Shown here: positions 52,567-60,363 of the stretch, piece after piece
Layout of the letters: each line of letters begins with the position of its first letter
How positions within the stretch are numbered: position 1 is the first letter of the stretch
IMG/VR virus record: IMGVR_UViG_3300048591_001244
Coordinates: 1 to 64,000 of that record
Reading direction: 5' to 3' (one strand)
Source of the DNA: a virus
Length of the DNA: 64,000 bases
Translations under genes and position numbers: made by a program
The notes under the pieces: generated by a model
Told to the model about the DNA's origin: nothing
The model's database searches: none
The model's input: only the letters and a program-made list of their open reading frames with translations

Positions 52567-53346
52567 TTAAAAATAGTTAGTAATTGACGCTTGGTTAAGC
52601 AGCGTCTGAGCTTCGTGTTTCAAGTATGGAATGGGAATCTTCAACCAAAATACTGGCTCGTTTTTTTCCATCGCTTCTAAGTTTATCCAGATCAAAGATA
52701 GTGTTCCTATCCGATATCCGTGTTCTTCCATCATCGCAGCATATAAACTTTGCTGTATAGCATACCGGGTGTACTTATTATCGACAAGATGATCAATCGG
52801 TGGATACATCCAGGCACTGTACTGATAAACATTCTCAATACCCTTCTTATTGGTCTTAAAATCTTCAATATGAAGGATTTTATTCTTTGGAGATTCCAAA
52901 ATAGGAACGTCCATTGTTCCGGCAACCTGAGCTTTTTCAGAATAAGCAATGACTTCCGTATAGCATTGGTAGTAATTAGAGAAGATTCCTGCCAGCCGGC
53001 GGATTTGCTTCTCCCACTGAGGTTCTGTTATCTGTCCTGAGCCAATGTAATCTTCCATTGCATTGTGAAAGATTGTTCCTCTGTCTGCAGCATCCTGACC
53101 GCCTTGCTTCCATTGCTCCTGTAACTTTTTTGACTCCCTGTTGATCGATGCTGTTGTTATTGCTACACCATCAGCTTTCATCTTTTTAATGGCGCTACCT
53201 ACAGAAGCTCCTTTGGCATCAAAGGCTTTGTAATACTGAGCAAGTAATTTGCTTACCGATATGTATCTGGTACCATCCTGATGATAGTACTGATGCTCCG
53301 GATCTTTACGGTGAACTTTATTTGGAAATGGATTAAGTGTATTCAT
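52567..53346 (-). CDS. PD-(D/E)XK nuclease, RecB/Cas4-like
   Basis: 259 residues. Core motifs of the RecB-type nuclease fold are visible: DRGTIFHNAMEDYI (about 85-98), the conserved 'G.D' strand as VAGTMDVPIL (about 140-149), and HIEDFKTNKKG (about 157-167) with the D-x-K catalytic pair. Then YQYSAWMYPP and YAIQQSLYAAMMEE give the QxxxY-like helix. Exonucleases of this type serve phage recombination or DNA processing. No helicase domain. Confidence 0.7.
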   Translation of the reverse strand: MNTLNPFPNKVHRKDPEHQYYHQDGTRYISVSKLLAQYYKAFDAKGASVGSAIKKMKADGVAITTASINRESKKLQEQWKQGGQDAADRGTIFHNAMEDYIGSGQITEPQWEKQIRRLAGIFSNYYQCYTEVIAYSEKAQVAGTMDVPILESPKNKILHIEDFKTNKKGIENVYQYSAWMYPPIDHLVDNKYTRYAIQQSLYAAMMEEHGYRIGTLSLIWINLEAMEKNEPVFWLKIPIPYLKHEAQTLLNQASITNYF

Positions 53347-53358
53347 ATCATCATCGAT

Positions 53359-53949
53359 TTAAGTCTTTTCTCTTCTTACAGGCCCTCCAAAAGAATTTAG
53401 ATTTTGCAATCGAGTAGTTTCATCTATCTGATTCTTATCAAGAGGATGCATTCCTTGCTTCGGACTAACATATTGATCATCATAAACCAAAGGAATTACA
53501 ATTCCGCAAATGAGCATATTGTAAACAGAATAATGAAAATCTTCAATTCCCCTGCTTAAATCTGCATGCCTTTGAATTGAACTTGCTCTTTCATCAGTAG
53601 CAACAAAACTCTGAAAGTAAACAGCATACCATTTGCCATCAGTATGCTGTTTCCTTAAATAACTCTCAATATCTATACCACCAGCTTTATTATAACCAAC
53701 ATGAATCTTCGGATAAATAGCCTTCCCTGTCAGATCAATCTCTATAGGAATACTCTCACTTTCAACTTCAATAGTCAATGGCCCTTTTTTCAGGGGACAC
53801 TTTTTCGGGATAGTATCCAACATTAATGGATCCAATGTATTTTGATAAGATCCTGCATTTTCAACATTTGGGTGGCTACACTCATACTGCTCTCCATGAA
53901 ATAAGAACAGACAGCTTCGGCAGTTTTTTACTACTAATTTATTTTCCAT
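53359..53949 (-). CDS. Hypothetical protein with N-terminal Cys cluster
   Basis: 196 residues. Cysteines at about 10, 13, 24 and 50 (CRSCLFLFHGEQYECSHP, KKCPLKKG) could bind zinc or a cluster. The rest is mixed alpha/beta. It stops 12 bp upstream of the nuclease gene. Function unknown. Confidence 0.6.
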   Translation of the reverse strand: MENKLVVKNCRSCLFLFHGEQYECSHPNVENAGSYQNTLDPLMLDTIPKKCPLKKGPLTIEVESESIPIEIDLTGKAIYPKIHVGYNKAGGIDIESYLRKQHTDGKWYAVYFQSFVATDERASSIQRHADLSRGIEDFHYSVYNMLICGIVIPLVYDDQYVSPKQGMHPLDKNQIDETTRLQNLNSFGGPVRREKT

Positions 53950-53991
53950 AATTTTTTTTTCTAACTCTTTTGCATTGGAATATGGAGTTAT

Positions 53992-54069
53992 TTACAGTTC
54001 CGGAAATTTTGACTTTAAATAATTCGTAGCCTCTAACCAACGTTCTTCAAAAGTATATTTCTTTGACAT
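53992..54069 (-). CDS. Very small ORF
   Basis: 25 residues (MSKKYTFEERWLEATNYLKS...), starting 3 bp after the stop of the upstream 56-residue gene. The tight spacing and clean helical sequence suggest a genuine micro-protein, but it is too short to be certain. Confidence 0.4.
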   Translation of the reverse strand: MSKKYTFEERWLEATNYLKSKFPEL

Positions 54070-54072
54070 AAT

Positions 54073-54243
54073 TTATTCCTCCAGTAATTGTTCTATAGAT
54101 TTCCTGCAGAGATAAATCTCATTGACCTCAGACTCCCCTGATTCAATTTCATCCCTGCAGAGCTGTAATAAGTCAGCCACTTCCTGACCATGTTCCGGGT
54201 ATTCACTTACAAACTCCCGGGCAAATTCTTCTAACTGTTCCAT
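54073..54243 (-). CDS. Small acidic helical protein
   Basis: 56 residues, strongly acidic (MEQLEEFAREFVSEYPEHGQ at the start, ending EQLLEE), almost certainly all-helical. It fills an otherwise empty gap on the coding strand and is closely spaced with neighbours. Acidic micro-proteins of phages often inhibit host enzymes, but there is no direct evidence here. Confidence 0.5.
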   Translation of the reverse strand: MEQLEEFAREFVSEYPEHGQEVADLLQLCRDEIESGESEVNEIYLCRKSIEQLLEE

Positions 54244-54289
54244 CGCTTCTTTTTTAATTGTGTTTGAAACTAACTAAGCTCAGTTTCTG

Positions 54290-54748
54290 CTATTTCCCAA
54301 ATAGCTCCTTTCTCATTTTGTAAGTCATTAATTTCCCCCGAAAACCGGATCGCCTTGACTTCTGCCTATCAACCTCTTTCTTAGGAATCGTCAGATGACT
54401 CTCCCAGTATACTTTCATGCAGCTCTCACGATAAATCCTCTGCTCTTCAGTCATAGGCATCTCATGATAGATCCTTTTACTTGCCTGAGACTCTAACATC
54501 TTCAATATTTCTATCGCCTGCTCTCTTGTTGAAGGAAGCGGAATCAACTTACTCTTATTCATTGGTTCATCTACCATATCTTCATTTTTTCTAAGCATTA
54601 TTTGTGTACCTCTCCTGAATTTCATAATTACAGGAGTAGCATCAATTGCTCTTGCAAAATCTACTAACCTATAGTAGTACTCAAATACCTTCCAGTCATG
54701 ATCAGTATAAGAAGAAAACTCTTTTTCAGAATCCATAGTCGTCATCAT
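54290..54748 (-). CDS. Hypothetical helical protein
   Basis: 152 residues from the ATG at 54748, chosen because AAGGGA lies just upstream and because a longer start (54781) would run through the preceding small ORF. Helical, Met-rich middle (YHEMPMTEEQRIYRESCMKV) and basic C-terminus (GKLMTYKMRKELFGK). Function unknown. Confidence 0.55.
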   Translation of the reverse strand: MMTTMDSEKEFSSYTDHDWKVFEYYYRLVDFARAIDATPVIMKFRRGTQIMLRKNEDMVDEPMNKSKLIPLPSTREQAIEILKMLESQASKRIYHEMPMTEEQRIYRESCMKVYWESHLTIPKKEVDRQKSRRSGFRGKLMTYKMRKELFGK

Positions 54749-54812
54749 TATTCCCTTGCCCGAAAGGAAAATGGTAGGCAAATAATCCCGAAGCTATCAG
54801 GATTATTGCCAT
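54726..54812 (-). CDS. Very small single-span membrane peptide
   Basis: 28 residues (MAIILIASGLFAYHFPFGQG...) with one hydrophobic N-terminal stretch and an acidic end. Its 3' end overlaps the next gene's start region, as in coupled genes. It could be a real membrane micro-protein or chance. Confidence 0.3.
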   Translation of the reverse strand: MAIILIASGLFAYHFPFGQGNNDDDYGF

Positions 54813-54842
54813 TATTAACAGCCCATTTATCAGTCCTCCTTT

Positions 54843-55445
54843 TTAAAACACTTCCTCTGCTTCACCTACGGAAAAATCCGCCGGCTCCATCACAATACAC
54901 CCCTGCTTCTCTAAAATAGACTTCGCCTTAACCAACAGCTCTTCCTCACTCATTGAATCAAGGTTCAGATCAACAAATTCTTTTTTTACCTTCTCATCCC
55001 CATACTCCTTGAAATCCAATAACACCTGCTTGGAATTCATTGCCGTACTTCCCTGTACATGCAACGCCACCAACTCATGCAATTCTCCCACCAACCTCGA
55101 CAACCCCGCGAAATCCTTATACTCCGTTCCCTCATTCATCCAGGCCGTAGTAACATTGTAATCCAACGAGTCATAACTCATCACCTGTGCCATCAATGAT
55201 ACCTTCTCAACATCACCCAAAACACCTACAACACTCAACAACGTCTGATCCTCAACCCTCAACATCCGTTTACAGTGCTCCTCCATCTTGATCAATACCA
55301 TCCGAATCTCCGGCGTAACAGGCATCCGGTACTTCCCCGATAAACTGTTCCTAAACTTCATCCCGCCACTGTCCATCTCCTGATCATACTCCACAGCCAA
55401 TCCATTAGTACCGTGGTTCATTAACTTAACCTTTGCGATTTTCAT
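54843..55445 (-). CDS. Hypothetical early-region protein
   Basis: 200 residues, helix-rich and acidic at the C-terminus (NLDSMSEEELLVKAKSILEK). Its start overlaps the upstream gene's stop by 20 bp. The coding strand here is strongly G-rich relative to C, unlike the structural genes, which supports an early leading-strand position close to the divergent region. No family recognised. Confidence 0.6.
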   Translation of the reverse strand: MKIAKVKLMNHGTNGLAVEYDQEMDSGGMKFRNSLSGKYRMPVTPEIRMVLIKMEEHCKRMLRVEDQTLLSVVGVLGDVEKVSLMAQVMSYDSLDYNVTTAWMNEGTEYKDFAGLSRLVGELHELVALHVQGSTAMNSKQVLLDFKEYGDEKVKKEFVDLNLDSMSEEELLVKAKSILEKQGCIVMEPADFSVGEAEEVF

Positions 55446-55800
55446 GTCTCCTAATTATTTTTTCCCTTATCTCATTTATATTGGCCGGAAAATATTCCAA
55501 ATCCCCCGGTTGCAATCTCTTCATCTCTACCTCAACACTACGCCTCAAATAATCCCGCAATTCATCTTCACTATCAAATAATAACAACTCCCTCACCCAA
55601 TACCCATGATCAACAACATCAAACAAATTCTCTACCCTGCTCCTACACAAATATAACCGCTCCAAATACGGATACGTATCACCAGCCTCATTCCGCTCTA
55701 TCCGCCTATACAACTCGTAATCCCCCAACTTCCCTACATCCCAAAACTCATCAAAACAGCCACACTGCTCCACCCGAAATACTCCTGATCTCGTTCCCAT
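55426..55800 (-). CDS. Hypothetical early-region protein
   Basis: 124 residues from the ATG at 55800 (MGTRSGVFRVEQCGC...). The frame is open to 55944, but a TATATTTG promoter box lies inside that extension 8-15 bp before this ATG, which favours the shorter start and a nearly leaderless message. Charged, Tyr/Arg-rich, ending in basic helices. Function unknown. Confidence 0.6.
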   Translation of the reverse strand: MGTRSGVFRVEQCGCFDEFWDVGKLGDYELYRRIERNEAGDTYPYLERLYLCRSRVENLFDVVDHGYWVRELLLFDSEDELRDYLRRSVEVEMKRLQPGDLEYFPANINEIREKIIRRHENRKG

Positions 55801-55807
55801 AATTCTA

Positions 55808-55815
55808 CAAATATA
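55808..55815 (-). promoter_or_regulatory. Candidate promoter -7 box
   Basis: TATATTTG on the minus strand, 7 bp before the start codon at 55800. The -33 element is weak. The mRNA would be almost leaderless. Confidence 0.45.
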
Positions 55816-55947
55816 GAACCTTTTTGTAAACCAGTACAGGTCCCAACGACCTAGCCAGAACCCATACCAATTTACGCGTATTAACACAAATTCCCCATAA
55901 AATCTTTGAATAAAAGAAAAATTATTTCTCACCACAATATACATCTA

Positions 55948-56013
55948 CATTTGTTATTTCTAACAAATAGTACCAACTTTATTTATCAACAATTCATTTG
56001 TTATTCCTAACAA
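55948..56013. repeat. Two copies of a 19-bp palindromic operator-like repeat
   Basis: CATTTGTTATTTCTAACAA (55948-55966) recurs as CATTTGTTATTCCTAACAA (55995-56013) with one mismatch, 47 bp apart. Each is internally palindromic (TTTGTTA...TAACAAA or TTGTTA...TAACAA). The pair lies upstream of the promoter box at 55808-55815, as expected for repressor-binding sites of the leftward genes. Confidence 0.55.
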
Positions 56014-56121
56014 GAATATATACATAGTCATGTTACCGGGAGAAGGTGTTCGGTTCTTCAGGTCTTAGGGGGCCCCCATGTTCGGGGTGGGGGGTAGGTC
56101 TTTATTCGGGTAGGAGTCCCT

Positions 56122-56154
56122 AAAAAAAAAATAAGCCCTCTCATCTGAGGGCTT
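56122..56154 (-). terminator. Rho-independent terminator
   Basis: AAGCCCTC (56133-56140) pairs with GAGGGCTT (56147-56154), a perfect 8-bp stem with a 6-nt loop. Read leftward it is followed by a run of ten T interrupted once. It ends the cluster of micro-genes to its right. Confidence 0.8.
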
Positions 56155-56222
56155 CACGTATCGTCCATTTAACCTGCCATGTGGTCTAGGCCTTGCTGAT
56201 GAGTAGCAAGATTAGCTTACTT

Positions 56223-56297
56223 TCATGCTTTGTCGTATTCTAAAGCATCTTCTTTTACGACGGTAAGCGTACCGTCAGGTAATTCATAATAAATCAT
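56223..56297 (-). CDS. Micro-ORF
   Basis: 24 residues (MIYYELPDGTLTVVKEDALE...), a compact beta-hairpin-like sequence between a 61-residue gene and a terminator. Clean composition and position support it, but length limits confidence. Confidence 0.4.
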   Translation of the reverse strand: MIYYELPDGTLTVVKEDALEYDKA

Positions 56298-56320
56298 AGC
56301 AAGGGAAAGAAAAACTACCC

Positions 56321-56506
56321 CTAATTGGGATAGTTCTTCTCTACATAGTTCTTCAGTACAAGCGCATTGTACAATGTCTTGAACTGTTCGGGCGTGAGTA
56401 GTAGTTCGGTGTTGAAGTGAACGATTCGCCCGATAGTTAAGCAGATGAACTGCTTTTGCGTGTCTGACAGTTTCCCTATGAATGTCACCTGGTATCTTGT
56501 TGTCAT
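56321..56506 (-). CDS. Small hypothetical protein
   Basis: 61 residues, beginning with strands (MTTRYQVTFIGKL) and followed by helices (TPEQFKTLYNALVLKNYVEK). It lies in the micro-gene cluster between two terminators. Function unknown. Confidence 0.55.
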   Translation of the reverse strand: MTTRYQVTFIGKLSDTQKQFICLTIGRIVHFNTELLLTPEQFKTLYNALVLKNYVEKNYPN

Positions 56507-56528
56507 GATGATTTAAGTTAAAGGAAAA

Positions 56529-56612
56529 TCAATCCATCCAGTGTTCACCGTTCTCATGTCCGTCATAGATAGTGAGTTCTTTGCTTATCTGACGTGAATT
56601 TTTGTTTTTCAT
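56529..56612 (-). CDS. Micro-ORF
   Basis: 27 residues (MKNKNSRQISKELTIYDGHE...), directly downstream of the terminator that follows the SSB-like gene. Plausible by spacing only. Confidence 0.35.
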   Translation of the reverse strand: MKNKNSRQISKELTIYDGHENGEHWMD

Positions 56613-56641
56613 AGCTGTATAGTTTAGAGTTAGAACAAAAA

Positions 56642-56675
56642 AAAGAGATTCCCCGTATTTCAGGGGAATCTCTTT
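56642..56675 (-). terminator. Rho-independent terminator after the SSB-like gene
   Basis: AAAGAGATTCCCC (56642-56654) and GGGGAATCTCTTT (56663-56675) form a perfect 13-bp stem with an 8-nt loop, followed leftward by a T-run. Among the strongest terminators in the window. Confidence 0.85.
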
Positions 56676-56678
56676 CAC

Positions 56679-57233
56679 TTAAACCTCAAGGGCTTCAAGC
56701 GGACGAATCGCTTTCAATCGAACGTCCATCTTGTGCGTCACCGGATTCATTTCAGGGCCGAGAACGATAGTCAGTTCACGTCCTAACAAATCAGCAACCT
56801 TGAAATTGGCCTCAAGCGGTAAGCCTGTAGCTCCTGCCAAACCTTGAAAGATGCTCAAAGCCTGGTCAGAACGATTCGGCTTCCATCCGTCAGCTTTCTT
56901 CTGCTCAGGTGTGGAATACGGAACTTTCTCACGCAATCCAGTACTGAGATTCAGAGCATAACCGCCTGCATCTATGTACTTTCCTGACTCACGCTCTTTC
57001 TCGCTGAGTTCAGCAAAAAGCCTGTAAGCAAACAGATTGTAATAATGCCTGAACTGACGGCCCTCCTTATCTTTGAAGGTTACCTCTGCCTGTTCGTCCT
57101 TGTCCTTGAAATCGGACTTCTTGTGTTCAGGCACCTTACCTTCAATTCCTGCAATGCGCACATTATGCACACCAGACTCCAGTAGGCCAGACTTAGCTTC
57201 ACCTACGGTAAACACCATTTCATTCAAATTCAT
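56679..57233 (-). CDS. Probable single-stranded DNA-binding protein
   Basis: 184 residues. Beta-rich N-terminal two thirds of OB-fold character (GVHNVRIAGIEGKVPEHKKS, AEVTFKDKEGRQFRHYYNLF), a middle helix and a C-terminal strand (KMDVRLKAIRPLEALEV). The pattern of an 'f..GxhnvrI..v' start and 'g..f....l' blocks resembles phage SSB-like proteins with the DUF669-type fold. It is monocistronic, with a host-type promoter about 345 bp upstream and a strong terminator, as for an abundant early protein. Confidence 0.5.
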   Translation of the reverse strand: MNLNEMVFTVGEAKSGLLESGVHNVRIAGIEGKVPEHKKSDFKDKDEQAEVTFKDKEGRQFRHYYNLFAYRLFAELSEKERESGKYIDAGGYALNLSTGLREKVPYSTPEQKKADGWKPNRSDQALSIFQGLAGATGLPLEANFKVADLLGRELTIVLGPEMNPVTHKMDVRLKAIRPLEALEV

Positions 57234-57324
57234 AACAAATAGTTTTAGGGCTGGCTTATCACCAGCGTGTTAATACGAACAAAAGAAAAATTGAATCCCC
57301 CTCTTTAGCACAACCACAACGCTA

Positions 57325-57558
57325 CACCACCATCATACGACAGGACAGGTCTAATAGGCTTTACCGACAGATACGACAGGATCTATAGCGAAAGGACAGG
57401 ACTAATACCATGAACGCAAAAATTCCCCGCCGGGTAGTGAAGCCCAACAGGGAATAGCAAGAAAAGAAAACCATTATCAGGTATCGACCACAATGATACA
57501 TAAAAAAAACCATCAGATATACTCCGATGGCTCTTTTGTCCTGTACCCCTACAGGACG
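57325..57558. repeat. Cluster of AGGAC/GTCCT motifs with a perfect hairpin
   Basis: Short motifs related to ACAGGAC recur: acgACAGGACAGGtctaata, acgACAGGAtct, AGGACAGGACtaata, and the pair GTCCTGTA...TACAGGAC (57538-57557), which forms an 8-bp hairpin with a 4-nt loop. They lie in the leader of the SSB-like gene between its promoter and start. They may be iterons of an origin or an RNA control element. Confidence 0.45.
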
Positions 57559-57577
57559 TTCATTTACTTCCGAGCTA

Positions 57578-57609
57578 CAAATATAATAACTTCCAATCAC
57601 CACAACAAA
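57578..57609 (-). promoter_or_regulatory. Bacteroidota-type promoter (leftward)
   Basis: On the minus strand TTTG (57606-57609), a 20-bp spacer and TATATTTG (57578-57585). This is a full match to TTTG-N20-TAnnTTTG. It drives leftward transcription into the SSB-like gene through a leader of about 340 bases that begins with a strong hairpin. Confidence 0.7.
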
Positions 57610-58365
57610 TTTATTTTACTATCTGCCAATTAGGCACACCTCCATAGCCCATCCTAAAGTGATACATGATACTTACATAATTACTTTATCATTTCTCTGT
57701 AACTCCTTGATTATCAGTAGGTCTTATATTTTTTGTCGACATATATTGTGATTATTGTCTGAAAAGGGTGATTATTTGTTGAGTGGGGTATTATTTGTTT
57801 GGGTTATTGATTTGGGGTATTTCTGGGATTGTTTGTGGATATTTTGTGTTATTGTTGGGAGTACTATACATTCTGGAGGAAAGAGGGGAGGGAGAGGAGG
57901 AGCCGAAATGAAGTTTCGGCCCTTGGCCCAGAGGGAGACTTGACATTCTGTCGGAAGTCGGGTAAGGTATGAGTATGGAGTTGATGGGCGACAGAAGTTT
58001 TGAACATATCGCTTGTTACCATCATTACAGCCTATTGGTCAGGTGATGAACGAGATGGGTTTTAGTTGGCTGTTGGATACGGCGGGGCCTGCTGGTGGGT
58101 CAGGTTTGTAGGAGGGATCTGGTGTCCGCTACTCAGGTGTGGAGGTAATTAACGGGAGTCCGGTTGGGCTTGGAACAAAGGCAGTAATGAACTGTACCGG
58201 GCCGAATAAAGAGTATATCCTTCACACGAGTTAAACAAATAGGTTCACTATCCTATTTCAGGGAACAAAGTAATGGTGTTGTGGTGAGAAAGTCAAGAGT
58301 TTGGGGGAAATAATTTTTCTTTCTTTCGTAATCTAATAAGTATTAACCAGATAAAATAAAAAACT
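57610..58365. other. Divergent intergenic region, origin/control candidate
   Basis: No convincing gene. The first 130 bases are AT-rich (an easily opened stretch with TTATATTTTTTG). From about 57750 the + strand becomes strikingly G-rich, mirroring the C-rich + strand left of 57.2 kb, and the flanking genes diverge. A perfect hairpin GCCGAAA-TGAAG-TTTCGGC lies near 57901-57919. Such a skew switch plus divergence is typical of replication origins. Confidence 0.45.
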
Positions 58366-58812
58366 ATGAAAATTGAGTCCTTTAGTTATGACGAATTGAG
58401 AGTTAACCATGAATTGTTTGATAATAAAATGGGCAAGTCACATGAGATCTTTAATATTGATTCGGAGCGTTATAAGTTGATAACCGATGCTATTTCAGTC
58501 CGGGCTAATAAGATTGTGGATACCCTACAAAAAGCTTCTGATTCAAAATCTGTACAAGAAAAGACAGATCTGCTCAAGCCGTATTTTAATGAACTCACCT
58601 TACCGGTTGTCATGACAGATCACTTACTTAAAAACAGTGAGGTGAAGTATGAGTCTGTAGAAGAGTTCTTTGTTGCTGTCCTATTGTGCGGTCAATTTTT
58701 TACTCAGACCAATCAAACTATGTCCAATAATCCTTCTGTTGCAATAACCATTAATCTAATAAACGTTGAAAACCTTTTGGAGACAAAGAAAGGAGAAGTC
58801 AATGAACAGTAG
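58366..58812 (+). CDS. Hypothetical protein
   Basis: 148 residues, first gene of the rightward arm. The ATG follows AAAAAACT without SD. Helical and acidic; no recognisable motif (FNELTLPVVMTDHLLKN in the middle). Its last 11 bp overlap the radC remnant's start. Confidence 0.6.
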   Translation: MKIESFSYDELRVNHELFDNKMGKSHEIFNIDSERYKLITDAISVRANKIVDTLQKASDSKSVQEKTDLLKPYFNELTLPVVMTDHLLKNSEVKYESVEEFFVAVLLCGQFFTQTNQTMSNNPSVAITINLINVENLLETKKGEVNEQ

Positions 58813-59148
58813 AGAATTGAAAGTACAATCAAAGTATGTCCATGAGGTCCGGCCGGTGTATATCAAGGAGGCAACGAGATCTTTCAGCTATACCACCATA
58901 CTACCGGATCCATTTCCGGTGTGCAGGTAGATATCAGGATGGTCCTTGCCCTGGCATTATCATGTGGTGCATATGCAATGATTCTTACCCATAATCACCC
59001 ATCCGGAAGGACATACCCTTCGGAAAGTGACAAAGAGATCACTAAGCAATTTGCCGATGCTGCAAAATTACACGATATCAAGATCCTCGATCATATTATC
59101 GTCTCACAAGAAAGCTATTATTCCTTCGCTGATGAAGGAGAGCTGTAA
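58802..59148 (+). pseudogene. radC-like gene with internal deletion and frameshift
   Basis: The N-terminal frame (58802-58930) gives MNSRELKVQSKYVHEV..., like the start of Bacteroidota RadC proteins, then hits a stop. From about 58870 a different frame reads GNEIFQLYHHTTGSISG and continues to 59148 with the complete JAMM motif HNHPSGRTYPSESD and the family ending YYSFADEGEL. About 40-50 residues of the expected middle are missing at the frame change. RadC JAB domains occur widely on mobile elements. A GTG at 58921 could still yield a 75-residue JAMM fragment. Confidence 0.7.
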
Positions 59149-59167
59149 ACCTTAAAATCAAAATGCT

Positions 59168-59392
59168 ATGACCAAACAAGAACAAATGAAAAGAATTCTG
59201 GTTTTTATTCGATTTCATACTGATATGCAGAATTTAGACAGAATAAGCCATATTGATTTAGATAGACTCGTTGCTTTCATCTTGCAATCGCTATATAATG
59301 AAAATCCAGCATTGGCTGTATCTGCTTCTGAAGAATTGAATTTTACCAGAACAAAGAAAACCTATGTTAACAATCTAAATCGACGATCATGA
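59168..59392 (+). CDS. Small helical hypothetical protein
   Basis: 74 residues (MTKQEQMKRILVFIRFHTDM...), helical and basic at the end. Its stop overlaps the next start by ATGA, indicating coupled translation. Function unknown. Confidence 0.6.
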   Translation: MTKQEQMKRILVFIRFHTDMQNLDRISHIDLDRLVAFILQSLYNENPALAVSASEELNFTRTKKTYVNNLNRRS

Positions 59393-59640
59393 CAAAAATT
59401 AATCAAGAACTAATACATACCCTCTCAGCTTCAGAAGCTCAGGAAGGTATTGTTGAAATTGAAAAACTAATGGCTAAGCATCAAGAGGTCTGCTCTCGTA
59501 TCAGTACTGATATGGAGCCGGAAGAACTGTTCTACCTACGAATAGAAGCTGCCATGACTGAAAGAGAGCTGCTTGTGGCTAAGAAAAAGATGAGACAACA
59601 AATGAAACGCAAACAAGTTCTCGGGGAGGTGTCATGTTAG
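59389..59640 (+). CDS. Small coiled-coil hypothetical protein
   Basis: 83 residues, two charged helices (IVEIEKLMAKHQEVCSRIS; RELLVAKKKMRQQMKRK). It is the last gene before the cassette-like region. A 17-residue frame starts inside its 3' end (59634) and stops at 59687, which may be the truncated start of a former next gene. Confidence 0.6.
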   Translation: MTKINQELIHTLSASEAQEGIVEIEKLMAKHQEVCSRISTDMEPEELFYLRIEAAMTERELLVAKKKMRQQMKRKQVLGEVSC

Positions 59641-59729
59641 ATATCCAACAATCACCGCAGAAACGAAAAGCGAGGAAGCAATTATAGGATTAAAACTGCA
59701 AGACAGAAAAAATGCAAAGTACGTGCCGC
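59641..59729 (+). other. Junction with gene fragments at the start of the cassette region
   Basis: Two incompatible frames meet here: a 17-residue start (MLDIQQSPQKRKARKQL) ending at 59687, and the end of another protein (SEEAIIGLKLQDRKNAKYV...) without its own start that stops at 59784 inside the first attC-like site. This looks like the scar of an insertion or deletion at the left edge of the array. Confidence 0.45.
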
Positions 59730-59850
59730 AGCTAAACGCTGTTGGCGATTTGAAATACGAAATTATCAATCTAAAAATAAAGTAACAATGGAAAACGAAA
59801 ATTTGAATACATCAGAAGCCGCCAATAGCGATTTAGGTGCTGTTAGTGGC
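59730..59850 (+). repeat. attC-like site Z, containing a start codon
   Basis: Left arm 59730-59747 (TAAACGCTGTTGGCG core) pairs with right arm 59819-59841 (CGCCAATAGC core) with one G-U and small bulges. The recombination-type core GTTAGTGGC follows at 59842-59850. The unpaired centre holds an A-rich tract and the ATG (59788) of the next gene. Length and bulged arms match integron attC sites. Confidence 0.6.
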
Positions 59851-60078
59851 AGTAGGGATTCTCAGGAAGATTGGTATGATGATGAATATTACGAGGGACA
59901 GCCGCACGAGGATTGCCCTAAATGTGGTAGAAGCTATGACCATATTGATTTTGATTACCAAAGCTGCTCTAAATGCGGCTGGGATGCTGAAAATGAAAAA
60001 TGGACAGAAGCCCGTGAGCCATCTGATGATGATTATTTAAATGGGGGTGCGGACATTCTTACTGGAAGGTGGTATTAG
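59788..60078 (+). CDS. Cassette gene: acidic zinc-ribbon protein
   Basis: 96 residues. Codons 1-18 (MENENLNTSEAANSDLGA) lie inside site Z; VSGS begins exactly at the core site. The body has an acidic stretch (EDWYDDEYYEG) and a zinc ribbon CPKCG...CSKCGW (about 48-70). The unit is bounded by GTTAGTGGC (59842-59850) and its perfect complement GCCACTAAC (60083-60091), as an integron cassette would be. Function unknown; zinc ribbons bind nucleic acid or protein. Confidence 0.65.
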   Translation: MENENLNTSEAANSDLGAVSGSRDSQEDWYDDEYYEGQPHEDCPKCGRSYDHIDFDYQSCSKCGWDAENEKWTEAREPSDDDYLNGGADILTGRWY

Positions 60079-60082
60079 TATT

Positions 60083-60216
60083 GCCACTAACGTGTTTGCG
60101 CTTGGCGCAGTGGCGGATTTCGGAGCGAAAAACTTTCAAACCACCACTAAAGCTGATGCGAGGCACAATGTTGAATTAACCACTAAAACCGCCATTGAGC
60201 CAAACGCATGTTATGC
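60083..60216 (+). repeat. attC-like site A
   Basis: GCCACTAAC (60083-60091), then arm GCGCTTGGC (60098-60106) pairing 8/9 with GCCAAACGC (60199-60207), then core GTTATGC (60210-60216). The 134-bp length falls in the attC range. A 64-residue open frame across it is only the site read in translation. This style of sequence (gcgcttggcg...cggatttcggagcg) is familiar from Bacteroidota intergenic repeats. Confidence 0.6.
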
Positions 60217-60363
60217 TCTCGTTGCGGTTCATTAAGCAGAACTTTCAATCGAAGCAAGGTGTTTTTAATCTTTTTTTGTGCGGTGGTCAAAAAAATATCA
60301 ACATTGAAAATCAGCACTTTAGAGATAATAATACAAATAAGTGAAAAATATTTGTAAAAATGC

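Noticed and set aside
57361-57603. 80-residue minus-strand frame over the SSB leader
   Set aside because: It spans the promoter, hairpin and repeat cluster; its sequence looks random (Phe/Tyr/Cys/Arg-rich).
57755-57943. 62-residue frame in the G-rich divergent region
   Set aside because: Needs a TTG start, has skewed composition (Gly/Trp/Cys-rich) explained by G-rich DNA, and no neighbour coupling.
60041-60235. 64-residue open frame across attC-like site A
   Set aside because: It is the translation of the palindromic site itself, has no independent start signal and overlaps the end of the zinc-ribbon gene.
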